NCBI GenBank assembly: GCA_036924085.1
Contig: JAVGWX010000003.1
Location: forward strand, 121,950,764 to 122,014,763
Source: Ariolimax columbianus
Taxonomy: Eukaryota > Mollusca > Gastropoda > Stylommatophora > Arionidae
Length of the DNA stretch: 64,000 bases
Reading direction: 5' to 3'
Shown here piece by piece: positions 55,708 to 64,000 of this stretch; the first letter of the stretch is position 1, and each line of letters begins with the position of its first letter. The notes under the pieces are model-generated. The model searched no databases and had not been told where the DNA came from. It worked only from the letters and a program-made list of their open reading frames with translations. The position numbers and the translations under genes are program-made.

Positions 55708-58533
55708 TCATCCTAAGCTGTCGCCACTGCCATACAGCTTGTCTTGCAGTTCCACTGGTGATGGCCACATCTGCTCTCTCTGATCCTCGTATGTCGGGCA
55801 GTTCTGCAGCAGATGTTCAGCGGTCATTTTACCAGTACCGCACGGACATTCGTCGGTACCACCTATCTTCAATTTGTTGAATAGGTGGTACCTCAGTCTA
55901 TTGTGGCCAGTGCGAAGTCTGAAGACAACGACCTGCTCTCTTCGGTTCAACTGGTAATAGGCATCGTTTTTGGTGTAACCAGTATGTTCGGTTTCCCATT
56001 TGGTCATGTATCTGGCTTTGATAAGCCGTTTTGACTCTTCGTACGTCCTACTAGTATCTGTTTGTGGTAGTCTTGCACCTTCTTTTGCCAGTCTGTCTGC
56101 CTCCTCGTTGCCTTGGATGTTGCATTGTAATGGGACCCACTGTACCACTACCCTTTTTGGTGCGGACTGCTGGCACAGTTTGCAGAGTGCTGCTCTTAAA
56201 TCATTAAGCTCAGTGTTTTTCTGGCTTTTTAGCGCTGTGACTACGGCGAGCGCATCTGTAAGCAGGACTATATGGCTTTCATTTTCTTTGTGTGTCACCA
56301 TTTCTTCCACTGCCGCCTTCAGTGCCTTTGCCTCCGCTCTGAAATTGCTTGTGTACTTACCAGTAGCGAATGACAGTGTTATTTGTCTGCCATTTGGTAG
56401 GTTCAGGAATGCTCCTGCCCCTCCGTTCTGTGTATCGTTTGTTACAGAACCGTCGGTGTATGCATGGGTCCAGTCCATGCTTGGGTAGCTTTTCGATATG
56501 AAGCTTAGGGTAGCATCTCTACTTTCTTTTTCAGTCTGGCAGTTTTTGTTTCCAATACCTGGTATATTTTCTACCACCTCTGGAAATATATCCTGCCTCC
56601 AGGTAGGTTTTCGTACAGTAGTGATGGGTTTTGGTGTTGTTAGTGCGATTATGGGATCTTCGTGCATCTTTGCTTTGGCTATTTCTGCAAAGTTTCTCCG
56701 CTTTAGTTTCCCATTTCCCAAATTATTTAGTCTCTGGTGCATTGGAGGGTCAGTCAGTCTTCGGAGTTTCTCTGACTGCAGCTGGGCTCTGTAGTCTCTT
56801 CTATCGGTCATGGATTGCAGTTTTGTAATCTTTTCAAGTTCTACAATTGGCGTTGACTTCATGCCTCCTGTTATAACTTGGTTTTGAAGTTTGCTAACTT
56901 TATCGAAGTTCGCCTTTGCTGCTGTTGTCCATGCCGCAATGCCATACTCGAGAACTGGTCTCACTCTTCCAGTGTACAGTTTCTTTAGTATGCCTTCGTC
57001 TGCTCCCCAGCTTGTGCTAGCAAGCTTCCTCATGATTGCCATTCTTTCTCTGGCTCTCATTCGGTTTCTCTCGATCTGACTTTTCCATGTCATGCGCCGA
57101 TCAAATGTGACTCCCAGATAGGTTGGGTTGTCGTTTGGCTGCAGGAATTTGCCATTTAAACTTAATTTGGTATTTTGGGGTTTTATTGAAAGCGAGAATA
57201 TTGTGCATGTGGTTTTCTCCTCGTTTATTTTGACCAGCCATGAGTTCGCCCACTCTTCCAGCGATGTTAGGGCCTGCTGCATCCGATTTCTTGCTATGGT
57301 GAGATTCTTTTCAGAGGTCCACATAGCCAGATCGTCTGCAAACATTGAGCTATGGACTCTCCTTGGTATATTCTCTGTAATGTCGTTTATATATACCAGG
57401 AAGAGTGTGGGTGACAGTACTCCCCCTTGGGGTACTCCCTGCTCGAGTGTCACCTTTTTGCTCATCTGCCCTTGTACTTGGACTCTGGCCGTTCTTTGTT
57501 TGAGGTAGTGGTTGATCCACTTGTACATTTTCCCACAAACATCACTTCTTCTTAGCTTGACTCTAAGTCCGTCTTTCCAGACTTTGTCAAATGCCTTTTC
57601 CAGATCCACCCAAACAGCTACTGTGTGTTTCTGTGCCTGGTAGGCATCTTCTATTTCCTGAACTATGAGAATGACCTGGTCCTCAGTGGATCTGTGCTGT
57701 CTAAAGCCGGCTTGCTGTGGAATTAGTATTCGTTTTTCTTCCAGATGCCACATCAGTCTGGTGTTTATCATATGTTCCATCAGCTTGCCGACACAGCTCA
57801 GTAGGCTGATGGGCCTGTATCCATTTGGATCTGTTTTGTCCTTTCCTGTTTTTGGTACTGGCACCAGTACTGCGTCTTTCCATGCCTGGGGTACAATTCC
57901 CCTTTTCCAGCTTAGGTTCAGGACCGATAGCAGTTTCCTCTTCGCTGTTTGGCCCAGCCCCATCAGCATTTCGTTTGTTATCCCATCTTTTCCGGGAGAT
58001 TTCCTTTTCTTTAATGTTCTCATAGCCTCTTTCATTTCGCTCATTGTTAATTTGGCCATCATGTGCTCTTCAGGTGCCGTATTGATGTTGTCGTGCCCAT
58101 TTAGCTCTTCATTAATTTCTGTATGCCTATCTGCAGGGACCTCGATGTGGTTTGCTCTGGCATAGTGATCGACAAAAGCGTTTGCGGCTTTCTTACCGTG
58201 GAGCAAGTTTTCGCCCTGCTTGATGGTAATTTGTTTGTTTGACGGGGTTTCGTCGTTAATGGCTCTGACTAGCTTCCATAGCTTGTTCCCTTCTTTATCC
58301 AGGTTTAGGCTTTCCGTTTTGTTTTTCCAGCTTTCTCTTGCTGTTTGCTTGAGAGTGTGTTTGTATTTCGCCGTGGCGGCATTGAGGGCGATGTTTGCCT
58401 CCATAGATTGTTCTCGCTCTGCCATGTTCCTAGCATTTGTTACTGCATCTTCCACTTTCTGCAACTCATCATTCCAGTAGGGCTTATAGTTTTTCCTAGC
58501 TCCTCTTGGGATGGTTTCAGTGGCGGCTTGCAT
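55708..58533 (-). CDS. LINE ORF2: reverse transcriptase, RNase H, zinc finger
   Basis: A 941-residue frame. The pre-RT region runs to about residue 200. The RT domain follows: NLSWKRGIVPQAWK (206-219), YRPISLLSCVGKLM (239-252), VDLEKAFDKVW (309-319; first catalytic Asp D310), LEQGVPQGGVLSPTLF (363-378) and FADD (398-401, catalytic D400/D401). The thumb carries YLGVTFDRRMTWK (472-484). RNase H spans about 686-820 with D694 (YTDGS), E734, D760 and D812 present, but the usual His of the WVPxHC motif is Gln (WVPLQC, 799-804). A C-terminal zinc finger C896, C898, H907, C912 follows. The first Met (residue 1) is not the true start: the EN frame upstream should be continuous. The last codons differ from the sister copy at 16595 because one base is missing near 55711, so about 13 residues are lost. 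It would prime reverse transcription at nicked chromosomal DNA. Confidence 0.95.
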   Translation of the reverse strand: MQAATETIPRGARKNYKPYWNDELQKVEDAVTNARNMAEREQSMEANIALNAATAKYKHTLKQTARESWKNKTESLNLDKEGNKLWKLVRAINDETPSNKQITIKQGENLLHGKKAANAFVDHYARANHIEVPADRHTEINEELNGHDNINTAPEEHMMAKLTMSEMKEAMRTLKKRKSPGKDGITNEMLMGLGQTAKRKLLSVLNLSWKRGIVPQAWKDAVLVPVPKTGKDKTDPNGYRPISLLSCVGKLMEHMINTRLMWHLEEKRILIPQQAGFRQHRSTEDQVILIVQEIEDAYQAQKHTVAVWVDLEKAFDKVWKDGLRVKLRRSDVCGKMYKWINHYLKQRTARVQVQGQMSKKVTLEQGVPQGGVLSPTLFLVYINDITENIPRRVHSSMFADDLAMWTSEKNLTIARNRMQQALTSLEEWANSWLVKINEEKTTCTIFSLSIKPQNTKLSLNGKFLQPNDNPTYLGVTFDRRMTWKSQIERNRMRARERMAIMRKLASTSWGADEGILKKLYTGRVRPVLEYGIAAWTTAAKANFDKVSKLQNQVITGGMKSTPIVELEKITKLQSMTDRRDYRAQLQSEKLRRLTDPPMHQRLNNLGNGKLKRRNFAEIAKAKMHEDPIIALTTPKPITTVRKPTWRQDIFPEVVENIPGIGNKNCQTEKESRDATLSFISKSYPSMDWTHAYTDGSVTNDTQNGGAGAFLNLPNGRQITLSFATGKYTSNFRAEAKALKAAVEEMVTHKENESHIVLLTDALAVVTALKSQKNTELNDLRAALCKLCQQSAPKRVVVQWVPLQCNIQGNEEADRLAKEGARLPQTDTSRTYEESKRLIKARYMTKWETEHTGYTKNDAYYQLNRREQVVVFRLRTGHNRLRYHLFNKLKIGGTDECPCGTGKMTAEHLLQNCPTYEDQREQMWPSPVELQDKLYGSGDSLG

Positions 58534-59569
58534 TATTGCCTTTGCTTAGGCTTTCCACCATGAGCTTCATTTTGTTGTTTCGTGTGTTGATGGTTTCACA
58601 CAGCCCATCTGTCAGGATTGCAAATCTGTCCCATTCGGCTGGTTTGTAATTCCAACGTGGGAGCGGTTTTGTTTCCTGTGGGCCTACTTCCATATCAATG
58701 TCTAGCCTGATCGGCCTGTGGTCGCTACCTGCCAGTTGGTTTAGCACCTGGCGGTCTATTTTATGGTGTATGTCCTGTGTGGAGAAGGCCAAATCTGTAG
58801 TCGAGGTGGTACGCCATGTTGTAGAATAGAAACTAGGGGTATCCTCCGGCCTATTGATTAGGGAGAGATTTGTATCTATCTCCCAATCTTCCACTTCGTC
58901 ACCTCTGCTGTCTGTGTCAGAGTATACCCATCTCTCCGAGTGGCTGTTGAAATCTCCAACTACTATGCAGTTGGAGTCTCTGACCTCCATACTCGAGAGC
59001 GATAGGTCTCTATTTGGTGGTCCGTACAGATTGAAAATGCGGAGCTTCGTCTCTTGATCCATTATGTCAACTCCTACAATTTCTGCTTGTCCGGTGTGAC
59101 TGACAGGTACCGCGCTACTCGGTATGCAGTTTTTGGTCAGTATCAGGACCCCTCCTTTGTGGCCTTCTCTATCGAGACGGAAGGTCTGGTATGCTCTGAT
59201 TGAGAATTTATGATTATTGTTGAGGTGCGTTTCCTGGATACATGCCACGTCAATCTTACCTTCATGCAGGTGATGTGTTAGGGAAAGTTTTTTGTCAATG
59301 ACTCCCTCCGCATTCCACTGTAGTATTTTGAGGGTCTTGAGTTTTTGGTCAATAAAAGTTGCCCTATAGCCATGTGCCTTGACTCCACGACACATGGGTG
59401 GGTGACCACCAGTAGTCAAGGGTGGGCCCCTTCGAGGCGTGAGGCACGGCACTATCGCTGCCTGGCGGGACTCCGCAGGATGAGCGCCATACGTTTTTCT
59501 GATCGGTTGTACTGTCATCATACTGCGATTTACGTTGCACTGTTTTGTTAGGCTTGCGGCCCCGTGCAT
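58517..59569 (-). CDS. LINE endonuclease ORF
   Basis: A 350-residue frame overlapping the RT frame by 17 bp. The AP-like endonuclease begins at about residue 80: KILQWNAEG (N86), IQETHL (E113), NLYGPPN (Y182), GDFNSHSERW (D206/N208), TTDLAFST (D259) and GSDHRPI (D283/H284). All the expected catalytic and metal-binding residues are visible, so the domain that nicks target DNA looks intact. Residues 1-79 have no recognised domain and may be linker. A single extra G (plus-strand C near 58538-58540) would explain why EN and RT are in different frames; in the family they are probably one polyprotein. Confidence 0.92.
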   Translation of the reverse strand: MHGAASLTKQCNVNRSMMTVQPIRKTYGAHPAESRQAAIVPCLTPRRGPPLTTGGHPPMCRGVKAHGYRATFIDQKLKTLKILQWNAEGVIDKKLSLTHHLHEGKIDVACIQETHLNNNHKFSIRAYQTFRLDREGHKGGVLILTKNCIPSSAVPVSHTGQAEIVGVDIMDQETKLRIFNLYGPPNRDLSLSSMEVRDSNCIVVGDFNSHSERWVYSDTDSRGDEVEDWEIDTNLSLINRPEDTPSFYSTTWRTTSTTDLAFSTQDIHHKIDRQVLNQLAGSDHRPIRLDIDMEVGPQETKPLPRWNYKPAEWDRFAILTDGLCETINTRNNKMKLMVESLSKGNNASRH

Positions 59570-60506
59570 CCGATTTCAACAGGCGTTTCTGTAGGGATGC
59601 CCTCCTTAGCCTTTGGCTGTCCCCAGCCTATCTGCAAGGCAGCAGTTGTTTATGATCAGAGTTGTCTCTCTTATGGAAGTTGTCTTACCAGACTAACGAG
59701 TCTTCACTACTCGTGTCTATAGGGTGCGGTGATGATATGTGAGATGATATATGATATGGACTGGTTTACCCGGAAGAGAGGCAGTCCAGTGTGTCTGTAC
59801 CCCAGGATCGTCACGTCCTGCCAGAAACGTAGCATTTGCATGTGAGTGGGGTATCTCTTTCTCCCTTTATTTTCTTGGCTTCTATGCAGGGATGGTACGC
59901 CTAGCATTCCCCGCCACCTGGGATGTTGACACAGTGGGGCAGGTGTGCAATGTCCGCTGGTCTGCATCTCTTCTGCGTCCATTGGTATGGCTGATAGCGT
60001 ACAGAGGTAGATATCGAAGCAGAAGTGCATTTACCCAGGGGACAAGCCTGGTAATGTCACGGAGATGTTGTTCGCCTGGTTTGCGGACATAGTTCGTGGT
60101 CAAGGAGTGAGTCTCGACAGTTCACAGTGAGGTGGCTGCTCTACTGTTTTCGATACCCCGACCAGGAACTAAGTCTTATGTTTGTGGTTTCGCACCCCAT
60201 CGCCGTATAGGGTGAATATCGAGCAGCTATCCGCCCGCTTTGATCAGCGGATGGAAGAGACCTCTTTCTGTGGCTCGACCTGGTAGGGTTGAGGCGCGAT
60301 CCCCAGGTCCCGACCATATCGAGGCCTCCCATTGCAGTGGTGCTGATAATTTGGGCGGGATTCCGGCTAACAAGCGTCCGGCCGTTATCCCTTACATGGT
60401 AGCCTCGCGCCATTGGCTTATCAGCCTGGTACGTGAACCAAATGTCTGCGGTTCCTCTCGAGTTGAGCAGGATTTCCGTAGCAACACCCTGTCATTTGTA
60501 GGGTAA
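59570..60506 (-). other. LINE 5' region without recognisable ORF1
   Basis: Lies inside the element. Minus-strand frames up to about 107 residues are open (for example 59707-60030), but I see no CCHC zinc knuckles or other ORF1 signature. Either ORF1 has decayed here or this family lacks a conventional one. Confidence 0.55.
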
Positions 60507-60959
60507 AACTGACCTGTCTTTCGATGGTCTATTTCCAGCACCCGTTCATTTTTTGGCCAGGACGAATTAAGCGAGGGCTTTTGTTTGTCCGTGACCAGGT
60601 ATCTGGAGCCTGCGGTTTCCGCGGTGTTAGGGCACGGTTTCCGTAGCGATCCTTCATAAGAAGGTTAGAGAGCTGACCTGTCTTCCGTGGGTTAGTACCA
60701 GCACACGTTCACTGTTAGACCCAACGAAAGTGCTCTCGATTTGTCAGTCGTTCTACATTGTTTGTGTCTTGAGTCAAATTAAGCCGCAGGCTCCACTCCT
60801 GGTAGTGCTCTTCCGTCAATTTCTTTTTCAAACACTGGATGCAGACCAACCGAGCCACAGATTTCTGAGGGTCTAAATTAAGCACCAGTTCCATATTAGA
60901 CCCAAGGAAAGTGGTCTCGGCATGTCGGTCATTTCAGTGTTGGCCGTGTTGAGTCAAAT
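60507..60959 (-). promoter_or_regulatory. Tandem 5' monomers of the LINE
   Basis: Segments at about 60721-60780 and 60901-60960 align at an exact 180-bp offset (tagaccca, gaaagtg, ctctcg, gtcagtcg/gtcggtc, ttgagtcaaat). Further left, cgtagc...ctgacctgtctt recurs at 60478-60520 and 60640-60684, about 164 bp apart. Monomer-type 5' UTRs act as promoters in some LINE families (mouse L1, for instance); a promoter role here is inferred. Confidence 0.6.
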
Positions 60960-61015
60960 GTCTTCGAGTTTATTTTAATAGACTTGCACACTTGCATATC
61001 GGTTAACCACACTCC
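60960..61015 (+). repeat. Dispersed repeat R2, copy 2, right part, with right TSD
   Basis: Starts with the TSD copy GTCTTCGAGTTT (60960-60971) and continues ttaatagacttgcac and cggttaaccacac, matching 19748-19795. Confidence 0.75.
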
Positions 61016-61018
61016 GCT

Positions 61019-61373
61019 TATGAAATGTGGGATTCTTCATGAAGGTTAACTTTATAAACACCTTGAAATAAGATAAGAACTGGCGTTGGAAGATATGAAA
61101 TGTGGGATTCTACATGAAGGTTAACTTTATAAACACCTTGAAATAAGATAAGAACTGGCGTTGGAAGATATGAAATGTGGGATTCTTCATGAAGGTTAAC
61201 TTTATAAACACCTTGAAATAAGATAAGAACTGGCGTTGGAAGATATGAAATGTGGGATTCTTCATGAAGGTTAACTTTATAAACACCTTGAAATAAGATA
61301 AGAACTGGCGTTGGAAGATATGAAATGTGGGATTCTACATGAAGGTTAACTTTATAAACACCTTGAAATAAGA
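61019..61373. repeat. 75-bp tandem repeat
   Basis: 4.7 near-identical copies of a 75-bp unit (atgaaatgtgggattcttca, tgaaggttaactttataaac, accttgaaataagataagaa, ctggcgttggaag). The only common variant is cttcat/ctacat. Confidence 0.96.
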
Positions 61374-61559
61374 TCTAGTGTTTCTAGGGATGTATTTATC
61401 ACAACTTCTTTTTCTGTCGGCTATTTGCATTAATATGAAAACACCACTAGCACACAGACGACATTTAATTAAATGGAATTTGTCAAACAACTTGAAGATC
61501 TGGTCTTTACCAGTCACGTGGCTGGTCTGTCACATTAGAACAATCATATGCAAAGTCAA

Positions 61560-62110
61560 AAAGGTATGTTGTACTTGGTGAGAGAGTGAGAGATGTCACA
61601 TAAATTAGAGCTGAAAATACACGGGGAAAACAACACAAAGATTGTGAGAATAAATGCAAATAGTAACAATCGGATTGTGTTGGGAGATACACTTCCACAA
61701 AATGTGAAATCATTCAAACATCTTGATAGCAATAGATATGAAGTAGGGGGAACAGATCAAGATATCAAAATAAGAATACAAAAGGCGAGACGAGCTTTAA
61801 TTACACTGGGGAACTTATGGAAGTTAAAAGAAATCAAGCCACACACAATTAAAAATCAAACACGGGAAAAACAAACAAAAAAACAAAAACAAAAACAACG
61901 AAAATGGTACAGATTTTCATTAATGGGTGAATGCAGAATAGAGAGATTGAAATAGTATGAGATAACGGTTGTTAAGATCCAGAATTATATCTGTGGAATA
62001 TAACGTCATGGTAATGTGCTGGCGTCGGATAGGACACATATTTGGGAACCAGCTGATGGAGTTACAAGACAGTCACTGTTCTGGAATCTCGATAACAGGA
62101 TAGGCAGCAT
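61560..62110 (+). mobile_element. RTE-like LINE relic
   Basis: The plus strand reads NNTKIVRINANSNNRIVLGD, GGTDQDIKIRIQKARRALIT and LGNLWKLKEI (61593-61850), then an A-rich insertion, and later WRRIGHIFGN and TRQSLFWNLDNR (62030-62100). The two parts are the thumb and the GHTLRKP-type C-terminus of an RTE-like LINE with the middle missing. Confidence 0.8.
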
Positions 62111-62517
62111 CTGACCCGTTCTAGATGTTGTTCAACCATCATAAACTAACTGACCCGTTCCAGATGTTGTTCAATCACCATAAACCAACTGACCCGTTCC
62201 AGATGTTGTACAGCCAGCATAAACCAACTGACCCGTTCCAGATGTTGTACAGCCAGCATAAACTAACTGACCCGTTCCAGATGTTGTACAGCCAGCATAA
62301 ATCAACTGACCCGTTCCAGATGTTGTACAGCCAGCATAAACTAACTGACCCGTTCCAGATGTTGTTCAATCATCATAAACCAACTGACCCGTTCCAGATG
62401 TTGTTCAGCCACCATAAACCAACTGACCCGTTCCAGATGTTGTTCAACCACCATAAACCAACTGACCCGTTCCAGATGTTGTTCAACCATCATAAACTAA
62501 CTGACCCGTTCTAGATA
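62108..62517. repeat. 39-bp minisatellite
   Basis: About 10.5 copies of a 39-bp unit (ctgacccgttccagatgttg, ttcaaccaccataaaccaa). Thirteen stop-free codons per unit keep a plus-strand frame (62125-62514) and a minus-strand frame open. Starts directly at the end of the LINE relic. Confidence 0.95.
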
Positions 62518-63462
62518 CTGTTCAGCCACTAGAATGTTGTGTAATGTGCCATCCAGAATTCCACTGGAAGAGTACACACAGTGCTTGAGGCATGCTTCAA
62601 AAAGTGGTTAACTGTTTGAGTGTCCTTAAAACCTTTAAACAACGAAATAAAGAAGAAATAGATTGCGAAGGACAAGAACCCGTGTAATAATAAGGAGGTA
62701 GAGAAGAAATCGATAGAAAGATAAATAAATGACTCGCGATCCTGAAACAGAACTGTCTCATGAAACAAATGGCACGATTGACGTGTCAATCGACACCATA
62801 CAGTCTTGTATACTGATTCTGTTCTAGAAGAAACGACGTTAAATGCAAATCAATATTACAGCCAATTTTGGTAGACCCACCCAGCTATTGTTTGAGGAGT
62901 TGTTAACGCTCTTAATGAACTTCCCTGTCAATGTGTGAGAGAGTGAAGGGAACGGACACAATTGAACACAATTTAGAGCCATATCGAGTGACAGATAAGG
63001 CCACGTGACCCAATCTGCCCTATTTTCAGTCCATTAATAAAATCAATATATTTAAAATGTGGCGGGAGAGGCTCATTTGGTTGCCTAGACACATTCAGTT
63101 TCTGAGAATGTTTGTCAGCATATTTTTGTTGAGAGGTGGACATATCCTTGGTGGTGCTATTTACAGCCGAAATTATCACTGGCAGCTACTCCAGATTGTA
63201 GACATCCACTTGTGGGAAGTGCGTGTGTCTCACTGGAATTGTCCCATGGATTATTTTGTTTCTTGCTGTCTGCAAATAATTGTTAACGACCTAGATTACC
63301 TCTTGCTGGTGTTTTGGCGTAAATTGAAGTCGACACGAAAGGTCTTAGTTAAAAATTGAACTCCGTCTGAGAATGACGAGAAGAGGAAATAATAGCATCC
63401 CGTTTACGTCCAAGATGTCGCACAAGACCCTTTAATTAAACTGTTGCACGTTTTTTTTCTCA
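62518..63462. other. No recognised feature
   Basis: A 100-residue plus-strand frame at 63057-63359 is open but unrecognised. Confidence 0.4.
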
Positions 63463-63738
63463 AAATACAGCCGTTTACAAGAACAAGAAGACACAGCCCT
63501 AGATTAATTAAAGAAAGGTTCAGGTTAGATACCAGGAACAATTTTTTTAGTCAGAGTGGTTAATGATTGGAATGCATTGCCACATGAAATAATGAAGGCT
63601 GCGTCAGTTAATCCATTCAAGAATAGATTGGATGCGCATAGGTTTTTTTAGATCAAGGGAATGTAGAAGAAACTGGTTGTATACCTACTTTGCAGCGTCT
63701 TCTAAGCCAGTATAAAAAACGTTAAGTCAAGTTGAGAG
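63463..63738 (+). mobile_element. CR1-like LINE 3' end, copy 3
   Basis: Homologous to 53275-53540: agacacagccctaga, gttcaggttagatacc, gattggaatgcattgccaca, actggttgtatacctac and the gttaagtcaagttg tail. One poly-T frameshift interrupts the coding remnant. Confidence 0.87.
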
Positions 63739-64000
63739 AACTACTTCATCTGCTTCTTCTCATTCTTGTGGAAGCGAGCTAGTCACTCAGTTATAATTGT
63801 CTTATGTATGAGGGTATTGTTTTATGAGCTTTCTTTCAAAGACAAGGGGTTAATATGCACTGTGCAGGCTGAGGAAGGAGACTAAAGATGTTTGTCAAAA
63901 GGGTTAACAACCTTATGTTATAGGAATTGCTAAAGACACCAATACTGCCAGAGGGCAGGTAATTGATTAGGTACATGCTTACTGTCATTGGGTTTGCTGC
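63739..64000. other. No recognised feature
   Basis: Nothing identifiable up to the window edge. Confidence 0.4.

Larger units (their letters stand above)
55652..60959 (-). mobile_element. Full-length APE/RNase H LINE with (GAA)n tail
   Basis: A 5308-bp element on the minus strand, delimited by a perfect 12-bp TSD and by R2 sequence continuing on both sides. From 5' to 3': tandem 180-bp monomers (60507-60959), a region of about 0.9 kb with no recognisable ORF1, an AP-type endonuclease (EN) ORF, an ORF with reverse transcriptase, RNase H and a CCHC zinc finger, and a (GAA)n tail at 55652-55660. This order is typical of the I-like LINEs that carry RNase H. Two apparent single-base frameshifts (near 58539 and 55711) and a lost RNase H histidine suggest it is now inactive. 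Truncated relatives: 13279-14852, 13813-14370, 16595-17009 and 35131-35357. Confidence 0.95.

Noticed and set aside
55708..58533. A host gene encoding a large RT/RNase H protein
   Set aside because: TSD, GAA tail, endonuclease upstream and multiple truncated relatives show it is a LINE.

Overview
This is repeat-dominated nuclear DNA from an animal. The mix of APE-type LINEs (one full-length element with an RNase H domain, several RTE-like relics, CR1-like 3' ends), tRNA-derived SINEs, mariner remnants and very many unrelated minisatellites points to an invertebrate, most likely a mollusc (possibly a gastropod). The organism is an inference; no host gene fixes it. I found no convincing host protein-coding gene, rRNA, intact tRNA gene or CRISPR array.

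Layout. 0-10 kb: a LINE relic, a 15-bp minisatellite whose minus strand reads like a pentapeptide-repeat protein, a 10-bp minisatellite, a tRNA-SINE with a 12-bp target-site duplication (TSD), 33-bp and 43-bp minisatellites and an RTE-like LINE relic. 10-20 kb: mariner DNA-binding-domain fragments, 26-bp and 28-bp minisatellites, a LINE copy nested inside an older copy of the same family, the same LINE inserted into a SINE-like repeat (R1), and a 77-bp satellite. 20-33 kb: a 30-bp minisatellite, several RTE-like relics, and dispersed repeats R2-R5. 33-43 kb: an (ACC)n tract, a third truncated copy of the LINE, SINE fragments, and a near-continuous block of six minisatellites (38.7-42.4 kb). 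43-55 kb: LINE 3' ends, a mariner fragment, a second tRNA-SINE copy, 28-, 54- and 48-bp minisatellites, and two CR1-like ends. 55.6-61 kb: a 5.3-kb LINE on the minus strand, bounded by a perfect 12-bp TSD and inserted into R2. 61-64 kb: 75- and 39-bp minisatellites, an RTE-like relic and a third CR1-like end.

The main story is the LINE family with (GAA)n 3' tails. Four insertions (one full-length, three 5'-truncated) each have readable TSDs of 10-13 bp, and two have an unoccupied paralogous site elsewhere in the window. Together they give the element's boundaries, its 3' tail, its 180-bp 5' monomers and its insertion mode from this sequence alone. The full-length copy carries two apparent frameshifts and has lost the RNase H histidine, so it is probably inactive, although the endonuclease and reverse transcriptase motifs are intact. 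About one fifth of the window is minisatellite, with more than 20 unrelated unit sequences. Many arrays lack stops in several frames, so the long ORFs there are mostly repeat artefacts.
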